Below are positions 26,537-36,664 of a DNA stretch of 64,000 bases, one piece after another. Numbering within the stretch: position 1 is the stretch's first letter; each line of letters opens with the position of its first letter. This DNA is from Palsa-601 sp963801185 (lineage in GTDB: Bacteria; Actinomycetota; Acidimicrobiia; Acidimicrobiales; Bog-793), in assembly GCA_963801185.1 (NCBI GenBank), contig CAWDDW010000001.1, positions 992,001-1,056,000 on the forward strand, written 5' to 3'. A program made the translations under genes and the position numbers. Under the pieces are notes generated by a model. The model was given only the letters and a program-made list of their open reading frames with translations, was not told the DNA's origin and did not search any database.

Positions 26537-27515
26537 CGTCTCCGTCGCCCGACATGTGCGAGGTCAGCCTGATGTAGGCGTCCTCGAGCGTCATGGCACC
26601 CAGCGCGTACTCCTCGGCGACGCCGGCTCTCGTCAACTCCGCCGCCCACGCGATGCCGGCGGAGGCGTCCGATTCGGCGATCGTGGTGACGAGGTTGTGC
26701 CCCACGCGCACTGCCGGACCGGCCCACGGCGGCAGGGCCGGCGTGGGCGTTCCCGGTGCGAGCATCAACTGCAGGCGAAGTTGCGACCGGTCGGCTGCCT
26801 TCATCGAGGAAGGCGTGCCTTCTGCGACCAGCCGGCCCTGGTGGATCACCGCCAGGCGGTCGACCGACTTCTCGGCCTCGAGCACGTTGTGGGTCACGAG
26901 CAGCACGGCGCACCCGTGCGCGCCGAGGGCGCGGATCTCCTGCCACAGCAAGCGCCGCCGTAGCGGGTCGACGTCGTTGGTCGGTTCGTCGAGGATCACC
27001 AGGCGCCCGGGGCGAACGATGGCCATGCAGAAGCCGACGAGCCGCTTCACGCCTCCGGACAACGTTTGGCCGAGAGCGCTCCGCCACTCCCCGAGCTCGA
27101 GCGCATCGATCAGGGTCGCAGTGCGCTGCCGGACCTCCTTTGTGCTGCCGCCCCTGATACGACCGGCGAGCTCGATCGCCTCGGCGACACGGAAAGAGTC
27201 GATGGGCATCTGTGCCTGAGGCAGATACGAGCACAACTGTCGCGCCGCATCGGGGTCAGCAACGAGGTCGAAGCTGCCGAGGGTGATACGACCGGACGTC
27301 GGCTTCAACAGACCGATCGTCTGCTTCACGAGCGTGGACTTCCCAGCGCCGTTCGGGCCGAGCAGACCGTATACCTCGCCCGGCTCGATGCTGAGCGTGA
27401 TGCTGTCGTTGGCTGCGAGAGCGCCGAAAGACTTGGTGAGGGAGTCCACACGGAACGCCCAGTCGTCAGGCCGCGCCGTCGGCGACGTAGCCGTCGCTCC
27501 AACTCGCTCGGTCAC
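26517..27515 (-). CDS. ABC transporter ATP-binding protein
   Basis: 332 residues. Walker A GPNGAGKS, signature LSGGVKRLVG, Walker B LVILDEPTNDVDPLRR and H-loop VTHNVLEAE are intact. A C-terminal extension of about 90 residues ends in a run of seven Asp (GDGDDDDDDA). It starts 63 bases after the giant secreted protein on the same strand, so all four genes and the SGNH hydrolase could be one transcript. Confidence 0.93.
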   Translation of the reverse strand: MTERVGATATSPTARPDDWAFRVDSLTKSFGALAANDSITLSIEPGEVYGLLGPNGAGKSTLVKQTIGLLKPTSGRITLGSFDLVADPDAARQLCSYLPQAQMPIDSFRVAEAIELAGRIRGGSTKEVRQRTATLIDALELGEWRSALGQTLSGGVKRLVGFCMAIVRPGRLVILDEPTNDVDPLRRRLLWQEIRALGAHGCAVLLVTHNVLEAEKSVDRLAVIHQGRLVAEGTPSSMKAADRSQLRLQLMLAPGTPTPALPPWAGPAVRVGHNLVTTIAESDASAGIAWAAELTRAGVAEEYALGAMTLEDAYIRLTSHMSGDGDDDDDDA

Positions 27516-27578
27516 GACGCATCCTCCCTACCACTGACCGCCTTCATCTGGTCGGCACCTTGGTCGTGCCAGCGCTTT

Positions 27579-30500
27579 TCAGCTCCCGAAGTGCTTAGCC
27601 TTCCCGTTGGAGTCGACGAGCGAGTAACCCTTGCCGCTCGGGTCGACGATGATGCCAACGATGGGCGCCGAGAGTGTCTTGCCGGCGAGCGAGCCGTAGA
27701 ACTTGGCGTCACCGAACCTGAACACGCCGCCATCAGCCGCGACCAACCAGTAACCCTTCCCGTCAGGGGAAGCCGCCATCCCGACGACCGGTTGGGCGAG
27801 GGGCTTGCCGGCGAGCGAGCCGTAGAACTTCGCGTCACCGAACCTGAACACGCCACCATCGGCCGCGACCAACCAGTAACCGTTCCCGTTCGCCGTCACC
27901 GCGATGCCGACGACCGGCTTGTTCAGTGTCTTGCCCCCGAGAGAGCCGTAGAACTTGGCGTCCCCGAACCTGAACACGCCACCATCGGCTCCGACCAACC
28001 AGTAACCCTTCCCGTCCGGTGTCTCTGCGATCGCTACGACCGGTGCGGCCAGCTTCGTGCCAACTAGCGTTCCATACGAGACCGCGTTACCGAAGGGGAA
28101 CACGCCGCCATCAGCCGTGACCAACCAGTACCCCTTGCCATCAGCGGTCGACGCGATCCCGACGACCGGTTGGCTCGAGCTACCTGGCTTGAGCGACCCG
28201 AAGGACTTGGCGTCACCGAACGGCGTGACGGCGCCACCGGGTGTCACAAGCCAGTAGCCGCCGCCGTCGGGTGTGCCGGCGAAGAGGTGCCCACCGGCCA
28301 AGCTCCCCGTTGCCAAGGAGCTGACCTCGTTGGAGCGCCCGGATCGTCCCTCCGAGTTGACGGCCTCGACCACGTAGAAGTACTTGATGCCCCGTGACGC
28401 GGTTGTGTCGGTGTAGGAATCGGTGGACGCAGTCGTCGTGGCGATCGGGGTGGCGCTCTCGGCGCCAGCGCTCGTGCCCCTGAATATCGCGTAACCCGTG
28501 AGCGTGAGACCCCCGTCGCTGCTCGGCGCCTTCCAGCTGAGCGAGATGCTGGTCGGCCCCGGTGAGGCGGCCAGACCGGTGGGGGGCGTAGGCACCGAGA
28601 CGACGGTGATCGGGGCCGAAGTACCTCTGATCGAGCTGCTCACCGTGTCCGTAGCGGTCACGGTCTGAGATCCGACCGTCCTCATTGTTATCGAGAAGAC
28701 TCCGACCCCGTCGATCAGGTTGGTGTTCCCGGGCAGGAGCGCATGCGAGTCCGTCGAGGTGAAGTGCACCTTGCCCGTGTAGCCGGCGGCAGTGTTACCG
28801 AACGTGTCGACGGCCGTGACGGTCAGGTTGTGTGCCACGCCCGAGACCATCGTCGAGGGCAAGCCAGTCAACACGAAGTGGGTCGCGACCGCGGGGGCGA
28901 CCGTGATAGTGCCAGAGGTGCCCGTGATCAAGCCTTGCGTGGCGGTCAATGTCGTCGACTGCGCGTCCGTGAGGATGACCGAGGCCGTGCCGGCGCCAGC
29001 CGAGAAGCTCACCGTCGCAGGGTAGATCGGAGCCGTGCCGTTCGGGGAGGTCGACGGCCCGGTGAAAGCGATCGCCTGAGACCCCGCGAAGGAGGTCGCG
29101 ACGTTGCCGAACGGGTCGAGGGCGGTCAGCGTCACGGTGAAAGCACTGCCGGCAGTCACGCCCGATGGAGCGCTCACGACGAAGTGGTCCGCCGCAGCCG
29201 GTCCGACGGTGATCGCGCCGGAGGTGCCCGTGATCGACGAGTTGACAGTGTCGGTCGCGGTGATCGTCTGGTCACCCGCCGTCTTGAGCGTGGCGGAGAA
29301 GGTCCCCGCTCCGTTGGTGAGCGTGCTGTCAGCAGGCAGTACGGCTTGGCCGTCAGAGGACGTGAACTGGACCGTCCCGGAGTAGCCGGTGGCGGTGTTG
29401 CCAAAGGCGTCGAGAGCCGTGACAGAGAAGGAGAGCGAGCTCCCGGCAGTCGCGCTCGACGGCGCGCTCACGACGAAGTGGTCCGCCGCAGCCGGTCCGA
29501 CGGTGATCGAGCCGGAGGTGCCCGTGATCGACGAGTTGACAGTGTCGGTCGCGGTGATCGTCTGGGCCCCCGCTGTCGCAAGCGTGGCGGAGAAGGTCCC
29601 CACCCCGTTCGTGAGCGTGCTGTCAGCAGGCAGCACGGCTTGGCCGTCAGAGGACGTGAACTGGACCGTCCCGGAGTAGCCGGTGGCGGTGTTGCCAAAG
29701 GCGTCGAGAGCCGTGACAGAGAAGGAGAACGAGCTCCCGGCAGTCACGCCCGATGGAGCGCTCACGGTGAACTTGCTGGCAGCAGCCGGTCCGACGGTGA
29801 TCGCGCCGGAGGTGCCCGTGATCGACGAGTTGACAGTGTCGGTCGCGGTGATCGTCTGGTCACCCGCCGTCTTGAGCGTGGCGGAGAAGGTCCCCGCTCC
29901 GTTGGTGAGCGTGCTGTCAGCAGGCAGTACGGCTTGGCCGTCAGAGGACGTGAACTGGACCGTCCCGGAGTAGCCGGTGGCGGTGTTACCAAAGGCGTCG
30001 AGAGCCGTGACAGAGAAGGAGAACGAGCTTCCCGGCAGTCGCGCTCGACGGCGCGCTCACGACGAAGTGGTCCGCCGCAGCCGGTCCGACGGTGATCGAG
30101 CCGGAGGTGCCCGTGATCGACGAGTTGACAGTGTCGGTCGCGGTGATCGTCTGGTCACCCGCCGTTTTGAGCGTGGCGGAGAAGGTCCCCGCTCCGTTGG
30201 TGAGCGTGCTGTCAGCAGGCAGTACGGCTTGGCCGTCAGAGGACGTGAACTGGACCGTCCCGGAGTAGCCGGTGGCGGTGTTACCAAAGGCGTCGAGAGC
30301 CGTGACAGAGAAGGAGAACGACTTCCCGGCAGTGGCGCTCGACGGCGCGCTCACGACGAAGTGGTCCGCCGCAGCCGGTCCGACGGTGATCGAGCCGGAG
30401 GTGCCCGTGATCGACGAGTTGACAGTGTCGGTCGCGGTGATCGTCTGGTCACCCGCTGTCGCAAGCGTGGCGGAGAAGGTCCCCGCTCCGTTGGTGAGCG

Positions 30501-32220
30501 TGCTGTCAGCAGGCAGCACGGCCTGGCCGTCAGAGGAGGTGAAGTGGACCGTCCCGGAGTAGCCGGTGGCGGTGTTGCCAAAGGCGTCGAGAGCCGTGAC
30601 AGAGAAGGAGAACGAGTTCCCGGCAGTGGCGCTCGACGGCGCGCTCACGACCAAGCTCGTGGCGGCTGCCGGTCCGACGGTGATCGAGCCGGAGGTGCCC
30701 GTGATCGACGAGGTGACAGTGTCGGTCGCGGTGATCGTCTGGGCCCCCGCCGTCTTGAGCGTGACGGAGAAGGTCCCCACCCCGTTGGTGAGCGTGCTGT
30801 CAGCAGGCAGCACGGCCTGGCCGTCAGAGGAGGTGAAGTGGACCGTCCCGGAGTAGCCGGTAGTGGTCGCGCCGGTCGAGTCCTCCGCCGTGATGGTCAC
30901 GTCCGCCGCCGTCCCGGCGGTCATGCTCGAGGGCGCAGAGACAGCGAGCTGGGTTGTCGGGGGCGGGGGCGGCGGCCCTGAGCCGGCGTTGGTCGAGTAG
31001 AAGGGCAGCTGGTCGCCGCCCACGTCGTTGTAGGTCCCCACTCCGAAGCAGTCGGAGGCGTCGTAACACGACACTCCCGAAAGCGACGGGCTCAGCGCGC
31101 CGGTCGGGTTGATGCTCGTCGTGGCAGTCCACGTCGAGCCCGACAGCGTCGCGATGAGCACATCCTCGTTGTTGTCCGAGTCGTAGTAGTTGCCAGCAGC
31201 CACGCATGCAGTAGCGCCAGTGCACGTGACTCCATTGAGGCTGGATCCGTTGGCGTCGGGGTCGAGGTTGGTGAGCGTCTGTGTCCAGGTGGACCCGGAC
31301 AGCGACTCGGCCAGCCCGTGCTGGAAGTCGCTCGAGTCCGAGTACGAGCCCACGGCGACGCACGAGGTCGCTCCAGTACACGAGACCCCCGAGAGCTCGG
31401 CTCCCGCCACTCCAGCCGAGGGGTCGGCCGGCTCGGTCGCCGTCCACGAACCGTCGGACAACGTCTCGATCAGGAGCTGGGAGATGTAGTTCGGCGAGTC
31501 GGAGATGAATCCGACGGCGACGCACGCCGTGCTCGTCGTGCACGAGACACCCTGGAGGCCCACGAAGGTCGACGTCCCGCTCGGGTTGACGCCTGTCGCG
31601 ACGGTCCAGCTCGAACCCGAGAGCGTGTAGGTGAGGCCGACCTCTCCACCGGAGATCTCGATTTCCCCAACGGCCACGCAAGCGGTCGAAGCGGTGCAAG
31701 AGATCCCGCCCATCGTGACGACGATTCCACTTGAGGGGTACGCAAACGGCCCGCTCACGCTCCAGCTCCCGCTCGAGAGGGTCTCAGCGAAGGCATACTG
31801 GTCGGCGCCGTCGGGACTGACCTTTGGCGCGTCGTTGCCGATCGCCACACACGAGGTCGTGCTCACGCACGAGACCCCGATGAGCGGCGCGTAGTTCTCG
31901 CCAGAGGGCACGGGCGGTGTCGACGCCGTCCAGGTCCCGCTCGAGTACGTCTCGATCAAGGGCTGGTCGAACACGCCGCCGGTCGTCTCGTAGTCGCCGA
32001 CTGCCACGCAGAAGGTCGCGCTCGGGCACGACACGGCGTTCAACGAGATGGTCGTTCCGATGTCTGCGGGCGTCGAGATCGCAGTACTGCTCCAAGTCGG
32101 TGCCGCGCCGGCGTCTGGGATCGAGCCGACCATGAGCCCGGCAGCCGTCGAAGCGAGCAACGTCACGGCTCCGAGCAGCACCCCGCTCAAGGTTCCCGAT
32201 CGCCGGATGCTCTCAGACAT
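27579..32220 (-). CDS. Giant secreted repeat protein (Cys-propeller-like repeats, Ig-like repeats, FN3, FGDA repeats), frameshifted in this sequence
   Basis: 1546 residues after removing one extra T at 30029-30030. A signal peptide (SGVLLGAVTLLASTAAGLMVGS...AGA) follows the ATG at 32218-32220. Seven repeats of about 55 residues with the pattern GVSCxxxxxCVAVG come first, each with a Cys pair. A Pro linker leads to eight Ig-like repeats of about 98 residues (VSAPSSATAG...SVTALDAFGNTATGYSG...), of which six are nearly identical. One fibronectin type III domain (PPTGLAASPGPTSISLSW) and about six 42-residue repeats (GYWLVAADGGVFRFGDAKFYGSL) finish it. No LPxTG or transmembrane anchor is seen. It looks like a surface or matrix protein; the ligand is unknown. 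Confidence 0.88.
27600..28290 (-). repeat. 126-bp tandem repeats encoding the 42-residue FGDA repeats
   Basis: The same landmark (GAGCCGTAGAACTT on the plus strand) recurs at about 27691, 27817 and 27943, exactly 126 bases apart. More diverged copies continue to about 28290. They encode the C-terminal GYWLV...FGDAKFYGSL units of the giant secreted protein. Confidence 0.85.
29171..30935 (-). repeat. Six near-identical 294-bp tandem repeats (Ig-like domains)
   Basis: The landmark GCTCACGAC...CCGGTCCGACGGTGATCG recurs every 294 bases, at about 29171, 29465, 29759, 30053, 30348 and 30642. One step is 295 because of a single extra T at 30029-30030; that base breaks the reading frame. Copies are almost identical at DNA level, so the array could expand or contract by recombination. 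Confidence 0.92.
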
Positions 32221-32358
32221 GGTGGCTCGCTTTCCGCTCTGTGTTGGCAGGCCAGACCGTGACGGCCGAGAAGCCGCCACGACCTAGGGGCGTTTCGAAC
32301 AGTAGCAACAGCCCGCACAGCCGGCCCGCGCCGCCCCGCACGCTGACATACTCGGTCC

Positions 32359-34336
32359 GTGACCACGACCGCATCCTTCGGGGGCCTGCCACCCGGCCTC
32401 GACGACGACGACACGGTTCGCCGGGCGCTAGAGGTTGCCGAGATCCCCACGCTGATGCCGGCGATCGCCTACCTGACAGGTGACATGTCACTTCTCCGTG
32501 ACGAGCTTCGCCCAGATCCGGCCCGCATGCTCGAGCCGGAAGCCGGGCTGACGCCGGAGGCGATGGCTCTGGGGCGGCGCCTCGCCTTCGAAGGCCTCAC
32601 CCGCTTCCGTGACAACGGAGCCGTTCCGGCGGCGCAGCCCTCCGAGGAGGACCTCCGAGCGATGCTGAAGTTCCTCGCGGCCGGATCCGCCGGCGACGTC
32701 GACGACTACGCGCTCTTGCTCGAAGAGGAGCCGGTCTCGAGGACCTGCGCGCCCCGGACTGGACGCGAGACGACCTCGCCCCCGAGCGGCCCTTTTCCGT
32801 CGCCGTCATCGGCGCAGGGATGTCAGGCTTGCTCGCCGCCCACCGGCTCGAGCAGGCCGGCATCGACTTCGTCGTGCTCGAGCAGGCGACAGAGGTCGGC
32901 GGGACTTGGCTGAAGAACCAGTACCCGGGGTGCAGGGTCGACGTGTCGAACCTCTTTTACAGCTACTCCTTCGAACAGCGGACCGACTGGCCTCAGCTCT
33001 TCTCGAGCCAACCGGAGCTGCTCGGCTACTTCCGTCATTTCGCCGACCGTGCCGGTCTTCGCGACCACATACGCTTTTCGACCGAGGTCCGCTCAGCCAC
33101 CTGGGACGACCAGCGACTCGAGTGGCGCCTTCGCCTGCACCCTTTGTCGGACCTGGACCAGGACGAGACGCCGGATCAGCCCGAGAGCGACGAGGAGGAG
33201 CTCGTCGTCCAGGCCATAGTCGAGCGCGGTTGGCCAGCTGAATCGGCCGCAGCTCCCGAAGATCGCTGGCATCGAGCACTTCGCCGGTCCCTCTTTCCAC
33301 TCGGCCGAGTGGGACTCCGACGTCGAGCTCGCAGGAAAGCGAGTCGCCGTGATCGGCACCGGCGCGAGCGCCATGCAGATCGTCCCGAGCATCGCGGGAC
33401 GGGTTGAACACCTGGACGTCTACCAGCGGACACCCGCCTGGTTGATCCCGACGCCCGACTACACCGCCGACGTATCGGCCGAGCAACATTGGCTCTTCGA
33501 GAACGTGCCTGCCTACGCGAACTGGAGCAGGCTGTGGACCTTCTGGCGCAACGTCGAGGGTCTCCTCCCGGCCGGCCGGGTGGACCCTTCCTGGGACCGC
33601 GACACCAACAACTCGGTGGGCGAGATCAACGAACTGGCTCGACTCGTGATGCAGGCCTACCTAGAAACGGAGTTCTCCGACAGCCCCGACCTGCTCGCTC
33701 GCGTCATCCCCGACTACCCCGTGGCCGCCAAGCGGATGATCCGGGACGACGGCAGCTGGGCGGCTGCCCTCTCGCGCGACAACGTCGAGGCTCGTGACCG
33801 ACCCGATCGCCGAGATCACCGAGCATGGGGTCCGAACGGCCGACGGGTGTGAGAGGGAGGCCGATGTGATCGTGTACGGCACCGGTTTCTCTGCCTCGGA
33901 GTTCCTCACGCCGATGAGAGTCACCGGTCGAAATGGGGCTGACCTGCACGAACAGTGGGCCGGCTCGGCCAGCGCGTACCTCGGCATCACCGTGCCGAAC
34001 TTCCCCAACCTGTTCTGCCTGTACGGACCGAACACGAACATCGTGATCAACGGGAGCATCATCTACTTCAGCGAGTGCGAGGTGTTCTACCTGCAGCAGT
34101 GCATCCGGGCCCTGCTCGCGAGCGGGCATGCCGCGCTCGACTGCCGTCCCGAGGTGCTCGACCGGTACCAGGCGTGGGTGGACGAAGGCAATCGCTCGAT
34201 GGCGTGGGGCGTGTCGAGCGTGAACACGTGGTACAAGAACGCCGACGGCCGGATCACGCAGAACTGGCCCTTCAGCCTGCTCGAATACTGGAAGCAGACG
34301 AGAGAGGTCCATCTGGACGACTTCGAGCTCCTCTGA
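32359..34336 (+). CDS. Flavin-containing (Baeyer-Villiger-type) monooxygenase, frameshifted in this sequence
   Basis: 658 residues after correction. An N-terminal extension of about 150 residues leads to the FAD motif VAVIGAGMSGLLAAHRLEQAG, then the fingerprint FAGPSFHSAEW (FxGxxxHxxxW) and the second nucleotide motif VAVIGTGASAMQIVPSIA. Together these mark a class B Baeyer-Villiger monooxygenase that uses NADPH and O2. Three indels break it: one missing base near 32729-32731 and one extra base each near 33222 and 33788-33790. Correcting them gives a continuous family match. GTG start. It is divergent from the giant secreted protein. Ketone, steroid or alkane-derived substrates are all possible. 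Confidence 0.88.
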
Positions 34337-34377
34337 GCGCGGCTGCACGGGCCGGGGAACGGGTGTAAGACGAGCGC

Positions 34378-35289
34378 ATGCTGATCGTCGGGACCACGAC
34401 CCACCTCGAGGACATCGACCGCTCCTACACCCTGGCGGAGGATGTCTTCGTCACGGCCGTGGTGGCAAGCCCGTTCGCCGGTTGGACGGCGGGGTCGAGC
34501 CCGCCTGTGTGCGTCCTCCTCGACGGCGACCGGATCGATCGGGTCGATGCCCTCGACCTGGCGCCCTGGGTCTCCCTGTCGACCACGGCCGGCCAGAGCA
34601 TGGCTGCGAGCCAGCGAGGTGACATGATCGTCGGCCTGGCGGGGGCGCACCTGCTCACGGTCAGCCAGGACGGCGCGGTAAACCCTCTGCCCTCCTTCGA
34701 TACCGTGACCGGCCGCGAGACGTGGGAGAACCCCGCCGGCACCGAGCCGGACCTCCGGTCGCTCGCGGTGTCGACCAACGACAGGTGGTTCGCGAACGTC
34801 CACGTCGGCGGTGTCTGGCGGTCGGACGACCAGGGCAGCTCATGGAAGAACGTCGTCCCGCCCGAGGCCGACGTGCACGAGATCGTCGCCGGCGACAACG
34901 GACTTGTCGCAGCAGCAGCCGCCGTCGGCTTCGGATGGAGCAAGGACGAGGGCGACACCTGGCAGTGGACGACCGACGGCTTGCACTCGCCCTATGCGAG
35001 AGCGGTCGCGCTCGACGGCGACACGGCGTTCGTCACGGCGTCGACTGGGCCGCAGACGGCCGACGGCCGCCTGTACCGAGGCCTGATCGGGGCGGCCCTC
35101 GAGCCCTGTGGCAACGGGCTGCCCGGGTCCTTTCCCTTCAACCTCGACACCGGCTGTCTTACCGCACTGCGAGGCGAAGTCGCTCTTGGGACCCACGACG
35201 GCCACGTGTTCCGCTCGCACGACGGCGGCTCCAACTGGGAGCGCGTAGCCGAGGGGATGAGACCTGTGCGGGTCCTGCGGCTCGTCTAG
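34378..35289 (+). CDS. BNR/sialidase-like beta-propeller protein
   Basis: 303 residues. Three Asp-box turns (SDDQGSSWKN, SKDEGDTWQW, SHDGGSNWER) define a BNR/Ycf48-like propeller. There is no signal peptide, so it is probably cytoplasmic. Sialidase activity is not implied, because the catalytic Arg triad is not evident. It starts 41 bases after the monooxygenase and may share its transcript. Function unknown. Confidence 0.78.
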   Translation: MLIVGTTTHLEDIDRSYTLAEDVFVTAVVASPFAGWTAGSSPPVCVLLDGDRIDRVDALDLAPWVSLSTTAGQSMAASQRGDMIVGLAGAHLLTVSQDGAVNPLPSFDTVTGRETWENPAGTEPDLRSLAVSTNDRWFANVHVGGVWRSDDQGSSWKNVVPPEADVHEIVAGDNGLVAAAAAVGFGWSKDEGDTWQWTTDGLHSPYARAVALDGDTAFVTASTGPQTADGRLYRGLIGAALEPCGNGLPGSFPFNLDTGCLTALRGEVALGTHDGHVFRSHDGGSNWERVAEGMRPVRVLRLV

Positions 35290-35703
35290 TCAGAAGGTCA
35301 CGAGCCCGAGAGCCGCCCGCGAGTCCCTGGTGGACACGATCTCCTTGCCGAGCGGTGCGATGGCGACTGATGCCAGCTTGAAGTTCCCGAGGCCGAGCGG
35401 GATGCCGATGATCGTCAAGCAGAGGAGCACGCCGAGCATCACGTGGCCGAGCGCTATCCAGAAGCCCGCCAGGATGAACCACAACACGTTCCCCACAACC
35501 GATGCCACGCCGGCGTCCGGGCGCCTCACGACTGTCCTGCCGAACGGCCAGAGCACGTAGGCCGCCAGCCGGAACGACGCGATCCCGAACGGGATGGTCA
35601 CGATGAGGAGGCACATGATCAGCCCGGCCACCGCATACCCGAGCGCCAGCCAGAGGCCCGACAGCACGAGCCAGAGAATGTTGAGGACCGTGCGCACGCC
35701 CAC
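35290..35703 (-). CDS. yccF: YccF-domain inner-membrane protein
   Basis: 137 residues. Two YccF repeats are visible: NILWLVLSGLWLALGYAVAGLIMCLLIVTIPFG and NVLWFILAGFWIALGHVMLGVLLCLTIIGIPLG, each spanning a hydrophobic helical pair. This is the usual layout of YccF proteins (DUF307), membrane proteins of unknown function. Its stop touches the BNR gene's stop in convergent orientation. Confidence 0.92.
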   Translation of the reverse strand: MGVRTVLNILWLVLSGLWLALGYAVAGLIMCLLIVTIPFGIASFRLAAYVLWPFGRTVVRRPDAGVASVVGNVLWFILAGFWIALGHVMLGVLLCLTIIGIPLGLGNFKLASVAIAPLGKEIVSTRDSRAALGLVTF

Positions 35704-35748
35704 AGTGTCTCATCGCGGCCCGGACCGGTGCTGACGGCAGACTGTGGC

Positions 35749-36663
35749 GTGGCCAGCACCGAGGCGCCAAAGCTCGACAGCCCTAGGCACCGGGCCCGCC
35801 TGCGGACCGTCCCGGTCAAGCAATGGCCGTCGGTCGTCCGGCGCGTGGTGAAGGAGTCCGCCCGCGACCGCATCACGATGATCGCCGCGAGCCTTGCATT
35901 TCACGGGTTCCTCGCGCTGCTGCCGATATTGATCGCGCTCGTCGGTCTGCTCGGGCTCGTCGGGCTCTCGGGCACCTCCCTTCACCACCTTCTCCACGCG
36001 ACGAGCGTCCTGTTGCCGACGCAGATGTCCGAGGTGCTGAACCAGCAGCTGCGCAAGCCGGCGAGCAGGCAGGTCAACTTCGTCGAATTGGTGCTCGGCC
36101 TCGCAGTTGCCTTGTGGAGCTCGGTCGAGGCTATGTCGGCGCTGCAGGTCGCTCTCGATGTGGCGTACGAGGTGCCGCGGGACAGGGGTTTCTTCGGGAG
36201 GAGGTTGGTCGCCTTCCCGCTCATCGGGGTGACGCTGCTGCTCGGAGGCGTCGCCTCTGTGCTGCTCGTCCTCGGCGCGCCGCTGGCGAGGCTCCTTCCG
36301 TCGGCATTCGCTCTCGTGAAGCCGGAGTTCCACGTTCTCCTGCTGATCATCCGCTACGGCGGATCGCTCGTGCTCGTGATGCTGCTCTTGTCGGCGTACT
36401 ACAGCTTCGGCGCCGCCCGGCCGCGGGCGACCTGGGAGTGGGTGAGCCCCGGGAGCGTCCTCGCAGCACTCGGCTGGGTGATCGCGTCTGCGGGGTTCTC
36501 GTTCTACCTCGATCACTTCGCCCATGAGTCCCGCACTTACGGCGCTCTCGCAGGCGTGGCCGTCACCCTCTTGTGGATGTTCCTCACGGGCGTCGTGATC
36601 CTGTTCGGCGCCGAGCTCGAACCGCGAGCTCGAACGAGTGGCCGGCGGGGCGGCGGCGATTGA
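35749..36663 (+). CDS. YihY/virulence factor BrkB-family membrane protein
   Basis: About 304 residues from the GTG at 35749 (a GTG at 35728 is possible). The family's N-terminal RDRITMIAASLAFHGFLALLPILIALVGL and the C-terminal GALAGVAVTLLWMFLTGVVILFGAELE, with six membrane helices in all, are characteristic of YihY/BrkB (UPF0761). Its function is not established; the name RNase BN is historical. It ends one base before the stop of the convergent prolyl-tRNA synthetase gene. The tail is Arg/Gly-rich. Confidence 0.92.
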   Translation: MASTEAPKLDSPRHRARLRTVPVKQWPSVVRRVVKESARDRITMIAASLAFHGFLALLPILIALVGLLGLVGLSGTSLHHLLHATSVLLPTQMSEVLNQQLRKPASRQVNFVELVLGLAVALWSSVEAMSALQVALDVAYEVPRDRGFFGRRLVAFPLIGVTLLLGGVASVLLVLGAPLARLLPSAFALVKPEFHVLLLIIRYGGSLVLVMLLLSAYYSFGAARPRATWEWVSPGSVLAALGWVIASAGFSFYLDHFAHESRTYGALAGVAVTLLWMFLTGVVILFGAELEPRARTSGRRGGGD

Positions 36664-36664
36664 C

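Noticed and set aside
28743..30095. 450-codon repetitive plus-strand frame
   Set aside because: It is the complement of the Ig-like repeats; its repeated Arg/Gly segments follow the 294-bp DNA repeat of the real minus-strand gene.
29171..30935. CRISPR array or satellite repeat
   Set aside because: The unit is 294 bp, with no spacers and continuous coding sense; it encodes Ig-like domains.
32359..34336. Three or four separate monooxygenase fragments as distinct genes or pseudogenes
   Set aside because: Correcting three single-base indels gives one continuous monooxygenase with all motifs in the right order.
35290..35703. Plus-strand reading frames over the YccF gene as a longer N-terminus of the YihY/BrkB protein
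   Set aside because: The upstream extension is Pro/Arg/His-rich shadow sequence; the conserved BrkB domain starts after 35749.
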